Origin: JBOHTO01 sp050733695
GTDB taxonomy: Bacteria; Gemmatimonadota; Gemmatimonadetes; Gemmatimonadales; Gemmatimonadaceae
NCBI GenBank assembly: GCA_050733695.1
Contig: JBOHTO010000003.1
Location: 1-37,150, forward strand
Length of the DNA stretch: 37,150 nucleotides
Direction: 5' to 3'
A program made the position numbers and the translations under genes. Each line of letters begins with the position of its first letter. The stretch's first letter is position 1. Of the stretch, positions 7,838-16,539 are shown piece by piece. Under the pieces are notes generated by a model. That model had not been told where the DNA came from and made no database searches. It saw only the letters and a program-made list of their open reading frames with translations.

Positions 7838-8338
7838 ATGGCCCAGCAGAATTCCTTCGATGTGACCACCGGAGTTGATCTCCAGGAAGTCGACAACGCG
7901 GTCAACCAGGCGCAGAAGGAGGTCGCTACACGGTATGACTTCAAGGGTTCGAAGGCCGCCATCGAGTTCAATCGCGCCGAGAACAAACTGATCCTCGTTG
8001 CGGACGACGATTTCCGAATGCGCGCACTCTTCGACATCCTGCAGGCCAGGCTCATCAAGCGGCACGTTCCCGTGAAGAACCTGGCTATCGGCGAGATCAA
8101 GCCCGCCGCCGGCGACACGGTGCGCAGGGAGATCGGGCTCAAGACTGCGCTGGATTCGGATACGGCCCGCAAGGTGGCTGCGGCGATCAAGGACGCGAGG
8201 CTGCGCAAGGTGCAGGCCTCCATCCAGGGTGATCAGGTGCGCGTCAGCTCGCCCTCGCGCGACGATCTGCAATCCGTGATGGAACTGCTTCGGGGCCGGG
8301 ACTTCGGCGTCGAGCTGACCTTCGGCAACTACCGTTGA
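7838..8338 (+). CDS. yajQ: YajQ-family nucleotide-binding protein
   Basis: The product of 166 residues matches YajQ throughout: the opening NSFDVTTGVDLQEVDNAVNQAQKE, the TRYDFKGS motif, then KLILVADDDFRMRALFDILQ, KRHVPVKNL, and the ending GVELTFGNYR. The ATG at 7838 has GAGGTG upstream and gives the standard family length; the open frame extends 58 codons further left through the poly-C tract, which is not conserved. YajQ proteins have two ferredoxin-like domains, bind nucleic acid or nucleotide, and a Xanthomonas member is described as a c-di-GMP effector. That is notable next to a c-di-GMP riboswitch, although YajQ is widespread and the neighbourhood may be coincidental. Confidence 0.95.
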   Translation: MAQQNSFDVTTGVDLQEVDNAVNQAQKEVATRYDFKGSKAAIEFNRAENKLILVADDDFRMRALFDILQARLIKRHVPVKNLAIGEIKPAAGDTVRREIGLKTALDSDTARKVAAAIKDARLRKVQASIQGDQVRVSSPSRDDLQSVMELLRGRDFGVELTFGNYR

Positions 8339-8385
8339 AGGTGGCTAGCTTTCGGAGTGCCCACTAACCGCTCCCCGCGCACCCG

Positions 8386-9852
8386 GTGAAGGTAGGCGTC
8401 CTCACACTCGGTTGCGACAAGAACACGGTCGATTCCGAGCGCTACCTCGCGCAGCTCACCGCGCGCGGTCTGCGCCACACGGCCGTGCTCGCCGACGCCG
8501 ACGTTATTCTCGTGAACACGTGCGGCTTCATAGACGCCGCTAAGCGCGAATCCATCGACGCGATCGTCGAGGCGGGCCGGTACCGGGATGAAGGGGTCTG
8601 CAGGACGGTGGTGGCGGTCGGCTGCATGGTCGAACGCCACCGCCCGGAGCTGGAAGAAGCGCTGCCGGAGGTCGACATCTTCCTTGGCGCCTCGGAGATG
8701 GAACTGCTCATCCCGAAGCTGGAAGACCGCGGGTTGCTCCTGCCATCGCAGTCGGAGGTGCATCCGGGCGAGCGGCAGTATGCCGGCGATCTTCCGCACG
8801 TTCGCTATCTCAAGATCAGCGAGGGGTGCGATCACGGCTGCGCTTTCTGCGCCATCCCTCTCATGCGGGGGCGGCACCGATCGTTCTCCATGGGCGACAT
8901 CGTGCGTGAGGCGCAGCTTCTCGAACTTCAGGGCGCGCGGGAGATCAATCTCGTTGCACAGGATCTCGCGCACTACGGGCGCGATCGCCGCGACGGCTCG
9001 GAGCTTCCGGACCTGCTGCGGGCGCTGCTCGATGAGACATCGGTGCCGTGGTTCCGGCTGCTGTACCTCTATTCGGCGGGCATGACTTCACGGCTGCTGG
9101 CGCTCGTCGCCGCGGAGCCGAGGATAGTGCCGTACATCGACATGCCGATGCAGCACGGATCGGACGCGGTGCTCGCACGCATGCGGCGCCCTGAACGAGG
9201 TGCGACGATCCGGGACACGGTCGCGCGGGTGCGGGCTGCGGTGGCCGAAGTCGCGATCCGGACAACGTGCATAGTCGGATATCCGGGCGAGACGGACGCT
9301 GACTTCGCGACGCTGCTGGACGTGCTCGAAGAGGTCCGCTTCGACCGCGTGGGAGCGTTCACCTACTCGCCCCAGGAGGGCACACGTTCGGCGTTGCTCG
9401 AGGATGACGTTCCCGAAACCGTCAAGCGCGACCGGCTGGAGCGCCTGACGGAGTTGCAGCGGCTGATAACGGCGGATCGCTACGAAGCGCGTATCGGTCG
9501 TGTCGTGCGTTCGATCGTCGACCGTTGTCCGGTGCTCGAGCACGGTGATGCTTCGACGGAGCACGTCGGCTCCCGCGCGAACGATGACGGCGGCGATCGA
9601 ACCGGCGCTGCTGATCTGACGCAGGCGCGGACCATCTGGCAGGCCGACGACATCGACGGCGTGACACGATTCGCTTCACCGCTGCCTCCAGGGACGCTCG
9701 TCGACGTCGCCATCGAGGACGTCGAGGACGATTACGACTTCCGCGCATCGCTCGTGTCCGTGATCGACCGTCCCGCGGCGCGTGCGGTCCGGCCGCCGGT
9801 TAACCGCTCGCTTCCGGTCGCCCACTCCTCCATGGGAAGCTTCGGGCGATGA
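8386..9852 (+). CDS. rimO: Ribosomal protein S12 methylthiotransferase
   Basis: This radical-SAM enzyme adds a methylthio group to a conserved Asp of ribosomal protein S12. The N-terminal MTTase domain shows three cluster cysteines (Cys10 in LTLGCDKN, Cys46 in VNTCGFID, Cys80 in AVGCMVE). The radical-SAM cluster is Cys148-Cys152-Cys155 (SEGCDHGCAFC). LGCDKNTVDSE and NTCGFIDAAKRESI distinguish RimO from MiaB. A C-terminal TRAM region follows. The GTG start gives the canonical opening KVGVLTLGC; no ATG lies upstream in frame and the ribosome-binding site is weak. The protein has 488 residues against about 430-450 for most members; an acidic, low-complexity insert sits in the TRAM region near residues 386-412. 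It overlaps hemL by 4 bases. Confidence 0.95.
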   Translation: MKVGVLTLGCDKNTVDSERYLAQLTARGLRHTAVLADADVILVNTCGFIDAAKRESIDAIVEAGRYRDEGVCRTVVAVGCMVERHRPELEEALPEVDIFLGASEMELLIPKLEDRGLLLPSQSEVHPGERQYAGDLPHVRYLKISEGCDHGCAFCAIPLMRGRHRSFSMGDIVREAQLLELQGAREINLVAQDLAHYGRDRRDGSELPDLLRALLDETSVPWFRLLYLYSAGMTSRLLALVAAEPRIVPYIDMPMQHGSDAVLARMRRPERGATIRDTVARVRAAVAEVAIRTTCIVGYPGETDADFATLLDVLEEVRFDRVGAFTYSPQEGTRSALLEDDVPETVKRDRLERLTELQRLITADRYEARIGRVVRSIVDRCPVLEHGDASTEHVGSRANDDGGDRTGAADLTQARTIWQADDIDGVTRFASPLPPGTLVDVAIEDVEDDYDFRASLVSVIDRPAARAVRPPVNRSLPVAHSSMGSFGR

Positions 9853-11222
9853 GCCGCGCCCCGGAAGCGTCCGGCGCCGTGCTGCTGGTGGACCATGGGC
9901 CGTTGCCACAGGCTCCGCGAGCGCTGTCGGCAGATATCATGCGACGCGCACGCGAGCTCTTTCCCGGCGGTGTGAGCTCGCCGGTGCGGGCGTTCAGGGC
10001 GGTGGGCGGCGAGCCCTTTGTGGTGGAACGGGGTGAGGGGGCGCGAATATTCGACGCCGACGGCCGATCGTACATCGATTTCGTTCTCTCATGGGGAGCG
10101 CTCGTGCTCGGCCACGCACCGGCGAGCGTACTCGCTGCGCTGGCCGCCGCGATGCGCTCCGGCACGAGCTTCGGCGCTCCGACGCGGGCCGAAGTGGAAC
10201 TCGCCGAACTGATCGTCTCGCGCATGCCGCACATCGAGATGCTGCGATTCGTGTCCAGTGGAACGGAGGCGGCGATGAGCGCCGCGCGCCTCGCTCGGGC
10301 CGCTACCGGTCGAGAGCTGATTCTCAAGTTCGACGGCTGCTATCACGGCCACGCCGACGCCTTTCTGGTGCGCGCCGGGTCCGGTGTTGCGACGCTCGGG
10401 CTGCCCGATTCGCCTGGTGTGCCCGCGGCGGTGGCCGGGCTGACGATCGCGGCTCCCTTCAACGATGCGGATTACACGCGGCGGCTGTGCGAGCGGCATG
10501 CGGATCGACTCGCGGCGATCATCGTCGAGCCACTGATGGGAAACGCCGGCTTCATCGCGCCCGATCCTGCGTTCCTCGGCGCGCTGCGCGCGATCGCCGA
10601 CAGCACGGGCGCGATGCTCATCTTCGACGAGGTGATGACCGGTTTCCGGATCGCGCCCGGCGGCGCGCACGAACGGTTTGGTGTGCGCGCGGACCTGACG
10701 ACTCTGGGCAAGGTGATCGGCGGGGGCCTCCCCGTTGCGGCGTACGGCGGGCGCCGAGCTCTGATGGAGCTCGTCGCACCCAGTGGCCCGGTGTACCAGG
10801 CCGGGACTCTCTCCGGGAATCCGCTCGCGATGGCAGCGGGTATCGCGACGCTGCGCGAGCTCGTGCCCGACCTGCACGATGAGATCGCCGAACGCACGAC
10901 GCGGCTGGTTCGCGATCTCCGCGTCGCGGCGGCGGAGGCAGGCGCGCCGTTCACGGCGGATTCCGCGGGCTCCATGTGGGGGTTCTTCTTTCGCGCGGAG
11001 CCGGTGCGCTCCTTCAAGGACGCCAGGGAATCGGACGCTGCGCTCTACCGTGCATTCTTTCATGCGGCTCTGGAGCGGGGAGTGTATCTCCCGCCGTCGC
11101 CGTACGAGGCGGCCTTCATGTCCGCCTCGCACGGCGACGCGGAGATCGATGACGCGCTGGAACGGCTTCGTGCCGCGATGTTCGCGGCGGTCGAGCGAGC
11201 GCGCCGCGACGGGGAAGGGTAG
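9849..11222 (+). CDS. hemL: Glutamate-1-semialdehyde 2,1-aminomutase
   Basis: This PLP enzyme converts glutamate-1-semialdehyde to 5-aminolevulinate, the committed tetrapyrrole precursor of the C5 pathway. It shows ELFPGGVSSPVRAF, the SSGTEAAMSAARLAR phosphate-binding segment, FDGCYHGHADAFLV, the IFDEVMTGFR aspartate and the PLP lysine Lys288 in LGKVIGGGLPVAAYGG. YQAGTLSGNPLAMAAG is also intact. The start overlaps the rimO stop as ATGA, giving 457 residues with about 17 more at the N-terminus than usual. An ATG at 9939 would be too short a leader with no ribosome-binding site. Haem from this pathway is needed by the multihaem complex encoded at 28558-36322. Confidence 0.95.
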   Translation: MSRAPEASGAVLLVDHGPLPQAPRALSADIMRRARELFPGGVSSPVRAFRAVGGEPFVVERGEGARIFDADGRSYIDFVLSWGALVLGHAPASVLAALAAAMRSGTSFGAPTRAEVELAELIVSRMPHIEMLRFVSSGTEAAMSAARLARAATGRELILKFDGCYHGHADAFLVRAGSGVATLGLPDSPGVPAAVAGLTIAAPFNDADYTRRLCERHADRLAAIIVEPLMGNAGFIAPDPAFLGALRAIADSTGAMLIFDEVMTGFRIAPGGAHERFGVRADLTTLGKVIGGGLPVAAYGGRRALMELVAPSGPVYQAGTLSGNPLAMAAGIATLRELVPDLHDEIAERTTRLVRDLRVAAAEAGAPFTADSAGSMWGFFFRAEPVRSFKDARESDAALYRAFFHAALERGVYLPPSPYEAAFMSASHGDAEIDDALERLRAAMFAAVERARRDGEG

Positions 11223-11223
11223 G

Positions 11224-11931
11224 GTGCGCACGGCCCTGGCCCTGGTACTGGCGCTCGCGCTCGGGCCCCTTGGTCCCGTTGGGCCGTGGGGGGGGGGAGA
11301 CGTGCAGGCGCAGGGGTCGCTGTTCGATCGGCTCAACCTCGACCGCCTGCAGCTCACGACGATGGGAGCTTCATTCGGATACGCGCGTCTTTCCCAGCTC
11401 GAGCCTACGGAGGTCTATGCGCTGCACGCCGACTACGGGGAGATAGTACCGCGGTGGCGCGTTGTCTTCAGCACGACCTACTGGCGGTCGCGTTACACCG
11501 ACGCGGTCATTGGCCGGTTCGTTGACTCGCTGAGCCAGGTGGTCGTGGACCCGTCGGGCGATGATATCCTTCGCCCAACGCGTGTCACGATCTCGGATAT
11601 CGTTCTCGGGACCGAGCTTCGCTGGATGCCGCGGAGCTCTGGGCTGCTCAGGCCGTATCTCGGCGGGGGCTTCAATGCGCACGTCGTGAACGCGGAGGGC
11701 CGCCTCATCGATGGCACTTTCGTGGAGCGTGCGCTGGACAACGTCACCGCAGGGCTCTCCGGCAGCGCAGGACTGGAGCTCGTGCCGCTGAGTCGTTTCT
11801 CGCTGCTGATTCAGGGGCGCTACGACCTGGTCACGGGAACGCGCTTCAGCTCACTCCGCGCGGGCGCGAGCTATCGCTTCGGGTCGCCGCGCGTCCCGGG
11901 GGACGCTGGAAGTGCGGGGGCCGCGCGGTGA
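11224..11931 (+). CDS. Outer-membrane beta-barrel protein
   Basis: A GTG start one base after the hemL stop, with GGGGAAGGG upstream, gives 235 residues. The first 30 are a signal peptide (VRTALALVLALALGP, then a Gly-Pro-Trp stretch, ending VQAQG). The rest shows alternating hydrophobic beta-strands typical of an 8-stranded barrel: ASFGYARLSQL, RWRVVFSTTYWRS, DIVLGTELRWMP, RPYLGGGFNAHVV, GLSGSAGLELVPL, FSLLIQGRYDLV, SLRAGASYRFG. Nothing identifies a ligand. The signal-peptide coding region contains a run of ten G bases (11288-11297), so the frame could change by slippage. The 3' end overlaps the next gene by 4 bases (GTGA). Confidence 0.82.
   Translation: MRTALALVLALALGPLGPVGPWGGGDVQAQGSLFDRLNLDRLQLTTMGASFGYARLSQLEPTEVYALHADYGEIVPRWRVVFSTTYWRSRYTDAVIGRFVDSLSQVVVDPSGDDILRPTRVTISDIVLGTELRWMPRSSGLLRPYLGGGFNAHVVNAEGRLIDGTFVERALDNVTAGLSGSAGLELVPLSRFSLLIQGRYDLVTGTRFSSLRAGASYRFGSPRVPGDAGSAGAAR
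11288..11297 (+). repeat. G10 homopolymer in signal-peptide codons
   Basis: Ten consecutive G bases encode Trp-Gly-Gly-Gly within the signal peptide of the barrel protein. Gain or loss of one base would frameshift the gene. Confidence 0.95.
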
Positions 11932-12932
11932 AACCGGGTCTCCGCATCGGGGTCGTGGGCGCCGGCGCCATAGCCCAGACGGCCCATCTGCCGGTGCTAT
12001 CGAAGATGCGCGGAGCGCAGCTCACGGCGCTCTGCGACAACGATGGGGTGAAGGCACGCTCGCTCGCCGACCGGTTCGGCGTTCCGGATGTCTTCACGGA
12101 CATCGAGGATCTGCTCGAGTTCGATGAACTCGACGCCATCGTGGTGACGACGCCCAATCACCTGCACGAGCCGCACGTACTCGCAGCCCTGGCGGCGAAG
12201 GTGAATGTGCTCTGCGAGCGTCCTCTGGCGCTGTCCGCGCGCGGCGTCGAGCGAATCCTTGCCGCTGCGAAGCGTGTGGACCGCAAGGTCGTCGTCGCCA
12301 ACAACCACCGCTTTCGGAGCGACGTTCAGGCGCTCGATCGCTTCCTCCGCGGCGGGGAGCTCGGGCGAGTGACGGGTGTGCGCGCCGGCGCGTACAGACG
12401 GCGTCGCGACATGGCAAGCTGGCGGCAGCGGCGTCCCGAGGCGGGAGGCGGCGCGTTCTTCGAGCACGGACTCCCGCTGCTCGATCTCGCTCTCTGGCTG
12501 TCGGACTATCCGGAGCCCGTGCGCGTCATCGCGCAGATGGATCGTGGCCGCGGCACCAACGCGGTGGAAGACATGATGCTGGTGCACCTCGAGTCGGCCG
12601 GCGGCGCGACGCTGTCACTCGATGTGACGTGGAGCTACGTGGGCGAGGACGATCGCTGGTGGTTCGAGGTTCTCTCCACGCGGGGGAGCGCGCGACTGGC
12701 GCCGCTGCGCGTGGTGAAGGAGCTCAACGGCAAGCCGACCGACGTCTCGCCGGGTGGCGCGGCGGCGCGCGAGAGTCCGTTCATCCAGTCGTACCGCGCG
12801 GAGCTCGCGCATTTTGTCGCGATGATGAACGGTGACAGCGAATACGAGGATGCGTCCGACCAGCTCCGGTTGCACAGGATAGTCGAGGCGGTCTATCGCT
12901 CGGCGGAAGAGGGGAAAGAGATCCGCCTGTGA
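11928..12932 (+). CDS. Gfo/Idh/MocA-family protein with altered catalytic residues
   Basis: The 334-residue protein has an N-terminal Rossmann domain (IGVVGAGAIAQTAHLPVL; CDND; AIVVTTPNHLHEPHVLAAL) and the C-terminal alpha/beta domain of this NAD(P)-dependent oxidoreductase family (about 125-330). The usual EKP lysine is Arg98 (CERPLAL). The usual DxGxH motif reads Glu179-His-Gly-Leu-Pro183, so the catalytic His is also absent. It may therefore bind a dinucleotide or sugar without the standard hydride-transfer chemistry, or use other residues. The GTG start overlaps the barrel gene stop (GTGA), and the stop overlaps lnt in the same manner. No substrate can be proposed. Confidence 0.85.
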   Translation: MKPGLRIGVVGAGAIAQTAHLPVLSKMRGAQLTALCDNDGVKARSLADRFGVPDVFTDIEDLLEFDELDAIVVTTPNHLHEPHVLAALAAKVNVLCERPLALSARGVERILAAAKRVDRKVVVANNHRFRSDVQALDRFLRGGELGRVTGVRAGAYRRRRDMASWRQRRPEAGGGAFFEHGLPLLDLALWLSDYPEPVRVIAQMDRGRGTNAVEDMMLVHLESAGGATLSLDVTWSYVGEDDRWWFEVLSTRGSARLAPLRVVKELNGKPTDVSPGGAAARESPFIQSYRAELAHFVAMMNGDSEYEDASDQLRLHRIVEAVYRSAEEGKEIRL

Positions 12933-14479
12933 GGCTTCGCTCGTTGCGGCCGTCGCGTGGCGAGTGGGCCGTGGCCATTGTCTCCGCCGTACTCCTTGTC
13001 CTCGCCTTTCCGCCGATACCGCTCGTCTTCCCGGCCTTCATCGCGCTCGCGCCGCTGGGCGTGTTCGTCGCGCTGCGGGCGGACGGAATCGAAACGGGAG
13101 GCGCCGGCGCATCGGCGCGCGTGACATTCTGGCACGGCGTCATCTTCTACGCCGTCAACGTGTACTGGATCGCGACCGCACTCTCGCTCTTCACGAAGCT
13201 CGCCTTCCTGGGTTACGCGGTGACGGTGGTGGGCATGGCAGCCATCGGGTCGCTCGCGGGGCTGGCCCTGTACGCAATGCGCCGCGCGACGCGTCTCCCC
13301 CTGGCGTTGCTGCTGCCGCTCGTGTGGGTTTCGCTCGAGATGCTGTTCAACTATCTGAGCGATGTGGCGTTTCCGTGGTTCCCACTCGGTCTCACCGTCG
13401 CGCACACGCCGGTGCTGGCGCAACTGGCCGACCTGAGCGGCGTGCACGGAGTGAGCTTCTGGATAGCGGCGACGAACGGTCTCCTGGCCGACGCATGGCT
13501 GTTGCGCACACGTCGATCGCCGGCGGCGATTCGCCTGGCATCGGCCATCGTGCTCGGCGCGTGTGTCGCGACGTATGGCGTGTGGCGCATGCGGTCGACG
13601 GTCATCCGTCCGCTGGCGCCGATCGGGGTCGTGCAGCCGGACATCCCGCAAGAGGAGAAGTGGCAGGAGGAGAATCGGGGGCAGATTGTCGGCATTCTCT
13701 CCTCGCTCACGCGCGATCTCATGCGGGGCAGCGACCCGGCGCTGATCGTCTGGCCCGAAGTCGCGCTGCCGGGGTTCATCATCGAGCACCCGGCGTGGCG
13801 GGACACGCTGCGAGCACTCTCCGATGCACCCGACACGCCGATCATCTTCGGCGTGCTGGATGTGGAGTTCTTCCCGGGCGGGGCGTACGCCTACTACAAC
13901 GCCGCGATGCTTGCCGACACCGCCGGGCGAATCGACGCGCAGCCGGCGTATCGCAAGGGTTTCCTCGTCCCGATCGTCGAGCGCGTGCCCTTTCTCGATC
14001 CGGCGTGGTTCGGCGATCTCAAGTACTTCGGCGGTTACGGCCGCGGCGGGCCGTCGCTGTTCCGGCTCGCATTTGGCGAGGTCGGTGTGCTGATCTGTTA
14101 CGAGTCCATCTTCCCGCAACGATCTCGCTCGTACCGTCGATCGGGGGCGGAGCTCATCCTCAACATCACGAACGACGCCTGGTTCGGGCAGACCTTCGCG
14201 CCTTACCAGCACGAGGCACATCTCGCGCTTCGCGCGATAGAGAACCGCGTGGGCGTGGTGCGGGCGGGGAACAACGGCATCTCCGAATACATCGATCCCG
14301 TCGGACGCAGGCATGGCGCAACCCGGCTGGGCGAGCGCACGCAGCGCACCTACAACGCCGGGACGACGGATGTCATGACGCTGTTCGTGCGCGTGGGTGA
14401 TTGGGTCGGTGTGCTGGCGGTCGTGACGACGCTGCTCGTTCTGGCCTGGGATTTCGGGCGCCGCCGCCGGCGACGTTGA
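12929..14479 (+). CDS. lnt: Apolipoprotein N-acyltransferase
   Basis: Lnt adds the third acyl chain to the N-terminal Cys of lipoproteins in the inner membrane. The 516-residue protein has about six N-terminal transmembrane helices (roughly 13-230), a carbon-nitrogen hydrolase-fold domain with the catalytic triad Glu277 (IVWPEVALPG), Lys343 (YRKGFLVPIVERVPF) and Cys390 (LICYESIFPQ), and a final membrane helix before an Arg-rich tail. The GTG start overlaps the previous stop (GTGA). Likely clients in this window are the peptide-binding lipoprotein at 20122 and the ActE lipoprotein. The stop overlaps hyuA as TGATG. Confidence 0.94.
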   Translation: MRLRSLRPSRGEWAVAIVSAVLLVLAFPPIPLVFPAFIALAPLGVFVALRADGIETGGAGASARVTFWHGVIFYAVNVYWIATALSLFTKLAFLGYAVTVVGMAAIGSLAGLALYAMRRATRLPLALLLPLVWVSLEMLFNYLSDVAFPWFPLGLTVAHTPVLAQLADLSGVHGVSFWIAATNGLLADAWLLRTRRSPAAIRLASAIVLGACVATYGVWRMRSTVIRPLAPIGVVQPDIPQEEKWQEENRGQIVGILSSLTRDLMRGSDPALIVWPEVALPGFIIEHPAWRDTLRALSDAPDTPIIFGVLDVEFFPGGAYAYYNAAMLADTAGRIDAQPAYRKGFLVPIVERVPFLDPAWFGDLKYFGGYGRGGPSLFRLAFGEVGVLICYESIFPQRSRSYRRSGAELILNITNDAWFGQTFAPYQHEAHLALRAIENRVGVVRAGNNGISEYIDPVGRRHGATRLGERTQRTYNAGTTDVMTLFVRVGDWVGVLAVVTTLLVLAWDFGRRRRRR

Positions 14480-16539
14480 TGCCAGCGGCCGGCGTGGATG
14501 TCGGCGGTACGTTCACCGATCTCGTCGCGATCGATGAACAGGGGCGTGTGTCGACTGTGAAGGTCCTGAGCACGCCGCATGATCACGCCGTCGCAGTGGA
14601 GCAGACGCTTGCCGCGCATCGCGGTGCGGCGGACCGTGACAGGCAGGCAGCGGCGGCCGCCGTGGCGAGCACCGGAGCGCCGGACGATCGACGCGGTGGC
14701 TTCAGCCGCGTGGTGCACGGGACCACGATCGCCACGAACGCGCTGCTCGAACGCTCGGGTGCTCGCGTGGTCTTCTGCGGAACGGCGGGCGCTACCGACA
14801 TTCTCGAGCTGCGACGACAGGAACGCGCCTCCCTGTACGATCCGGGCCGACAGCATCCTCCGCCGCTGGTGCCTGCGGAGCGCACGATCGCTGTCGCCGA
14901 GCGTGGGTCTCCCAGGGGCGCGGTACTACCCCTCACCGGAACATCTGCGCGCCAGGCGGCGGCGGCGGCGGCAAGGCTCGCGCCCGAGACCGTCGCAGTG
15001 TGCCTGCTTCACGCACACGCAGAGCCCAGGCACGAACAGATGATCGCGGAAGCGCTGCGCGAGGCGCTTCCCGACATCGAGATCGTGCTCTCGTCCGATG
15101 TGCTGCCCGAGATCAGGGAGTACGAGCGCGCGGCCACGACGGTGGCGGAGGCGTACCTGCGCCCCACGGTATCGCTCTACCTCCGCCGGCTCGCGGCGCG
15201 GCTCGCGGATTCGGGATATCCTGTCCCGGCCGTCATGACGTCCAGCGGTGGAGTACGTGCTGCCGCGGACGCGGCAGGGCACGCTGCTTCGCTCGCGCTC
15301 TCCGGACCGGCGGGCGGCGTGGTCGGTGCTGCTGCGGCGGCACGGGCCGCCGGCATAGAGCGGGCGCTCACGATCGACATGGGCGGGACGAGCGCGGACA
15401 TTGGCCTGCTGCTGGACGGCGAGCCACTTGTGGAGCAGGGTGGGTCGGTTGCCGGCGTTCCCATCGCACTTCCGCGGGTGCTGGTGGAGACGGTGTCGGC
15501 CGGTGGTGGCAGTATCGCGTGGGTCGACAGCGGCGGCGCGCTTCGCGTTGGACCGCGGAGCGCCGGAGCGGTGCCGGGGCCGGTTGCATTCGCACGCGGC
15601 GGTACCGAGCCAACGGTCACCGATGCGCATATCGTGCTGGGCAATATCGCTGCCGATGACCGTGCGACGGCCCGCGCCGATTCCACCGCCGCGTACAGCG
15701 GCGGCATTCATCTCGATGCGGCCCTGGCGCGTGGCGCCATAGGGAATCTCGCGCGGCGGCTCGGCGCATCCGCTGCGGCCACGGCGGCAGCGATCGTGGC
15801 GACGGCGGACGCGGCGATGGCGCGCGCGCTGCGGATTGTCAGCGTCGAGCGCGGCGTCGATCCGCGTGGCTGCGTGCTCGTCGCATTCGGCGGTGGCGGC
15901 CCGCTGCACGCCTGCGGCCTGGCCTCGACGATCGGAGTGACACGCGTGCTCGTCCCGCCGCACGCCGGCGTCCTGAGCGCCCTCGGCCTGGCGATCACGG
16001 CGGAGCGGTGCGAGTCGATGGCGAGTGTGATGCGCGACGCGCGCTCGCTCGACGGCGTCGCGATAGGCGAACTCGCATCGCGACTCGCCGCGCTCGCGGC
16101 GGAGCAGGGAAGGGGTTGCGGCGCGGACGCCGCGAGCCCGGCGCGGGCTGCCGCGCGCCTGCAATGGTGGGCGCATATGCGCTACGCCGGGCAGGGACAT
16201 GAGCTCGACGTTCCGTTCGCGCCGGGTGACGCAGGGTCCGATATCGCCGCGCGGTTCGAGTCGGAGCACCGGGCTCGATTCGGGTTCGTGCTCGAACGCG
16301 TCGTCGAGATCGTGAGCGCGCGCCACGCCGCTTCCGGCGAGCCTGTGCCGGTTTCACTGCAACGTCGCGGCGCAACGAACTGGGACTCGGCGCTGCGCGT
16401 GGACGATGGGGCCGCACTCGACGCGACGGTCCGGGGGCGTGCCACGATCCGGCTTCCCGATGCAACGCTGCTGGTGGCCGACGGCTGGCGCGCGCGTGCG
16501 CATGAGACGGGCGGCTGGGTGCTGGAGCAGGCACGATGA
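14479..16539 (+). CDS. hyuA: Hydantoinase/oxoprolinase subunit A
   Basis: The start at 14479 overlaps the lnt stop by one base and gives the canonical opening VDVGGTFTDLVAID; the open frame extends 26 codons upstream inside lnt. The 686-residue product has the actin-like ATP-binding N-terminal domain (about 1-180, with HGTTIATNALLERSGARV), the hydantoinase-A core with SGPAGGVVGAAAAARAAG and IDMGGTSADIGLL (about 280-320), and the C-terminal region with LVAFGGGGPLHACGLA. Together with HyuB this family hydrolyses 5-membered cyclic amides (hydantoins, 5-oxoproline) or carboxylates ketones, using ATP. The exact substrate is not decidable from motifs. Gene order lnt-hyuA-hyuB suggests co-translation. 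Confidence 0.93.
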   Translation: MPAAGVDVGGTFTDLVAIDEQGRVSTVKVLSTPHDHAVAVEQTLAAHRGAADRDRQAAAAAVASTGAPDDRRGGFSRVVHGTTIATNALLERSGARVVFCGTAGATDILELRRQERASLYDPGRQHPPPLVPAERTIAVAERGSPRGAVLPLTGTSARQAAAAAARLAPETVAVCLLHAHAEPRHEQMIAEALREALPDIEIVLSSDVLPEIREYERAATTVAEAYLRPTVSLYLRRLAARLADSGYPVPAVMTSSGGVRAAADAAGHAASLALSGPAGGVVGAAAAARAAGIERALTIDMGGTSADIGLLLDGEPLVEQGGSVAGVPIALPRVLVETVSAGGGSIAWVDSGGALRVGPRSAGAVPGPVAFARGGTEPTVTDAHIVLGNIAADDRATARADSTAAYSGGIHLDAALARGAIGNLARRLGASAAATAAAIVATADAAMARALRIVSVERGVDPRGCVLVAFGGGGPLHACGLASTIGVTRVLVPPHAGVLSALGLAITAERCESMASVMRDARSLDGVAIGELASRLAALAAEQGRGCGADAASPARAAARLQWWAHMRYAGQGHELDVPFAPGDAGSDIAARFESEHRARFGFVLERVVEIVSARHAASGEPVPVSLQRRGATNWDSALRVDDGAALDATVRGRATIRLPDATLLVADGWRARAHETGGWVLEQAR

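Noticed and set aside
9849..11222. Second HemL-like gene (25346) as a duplicate hemL
   Set aside because: The 25346 protein lacks the HemL-specific GGVSSPVRAF and YQAGTLSGNPLA signatures and has only the general class-III pattern; it is better left as an aminotransferase of unknown substrate.
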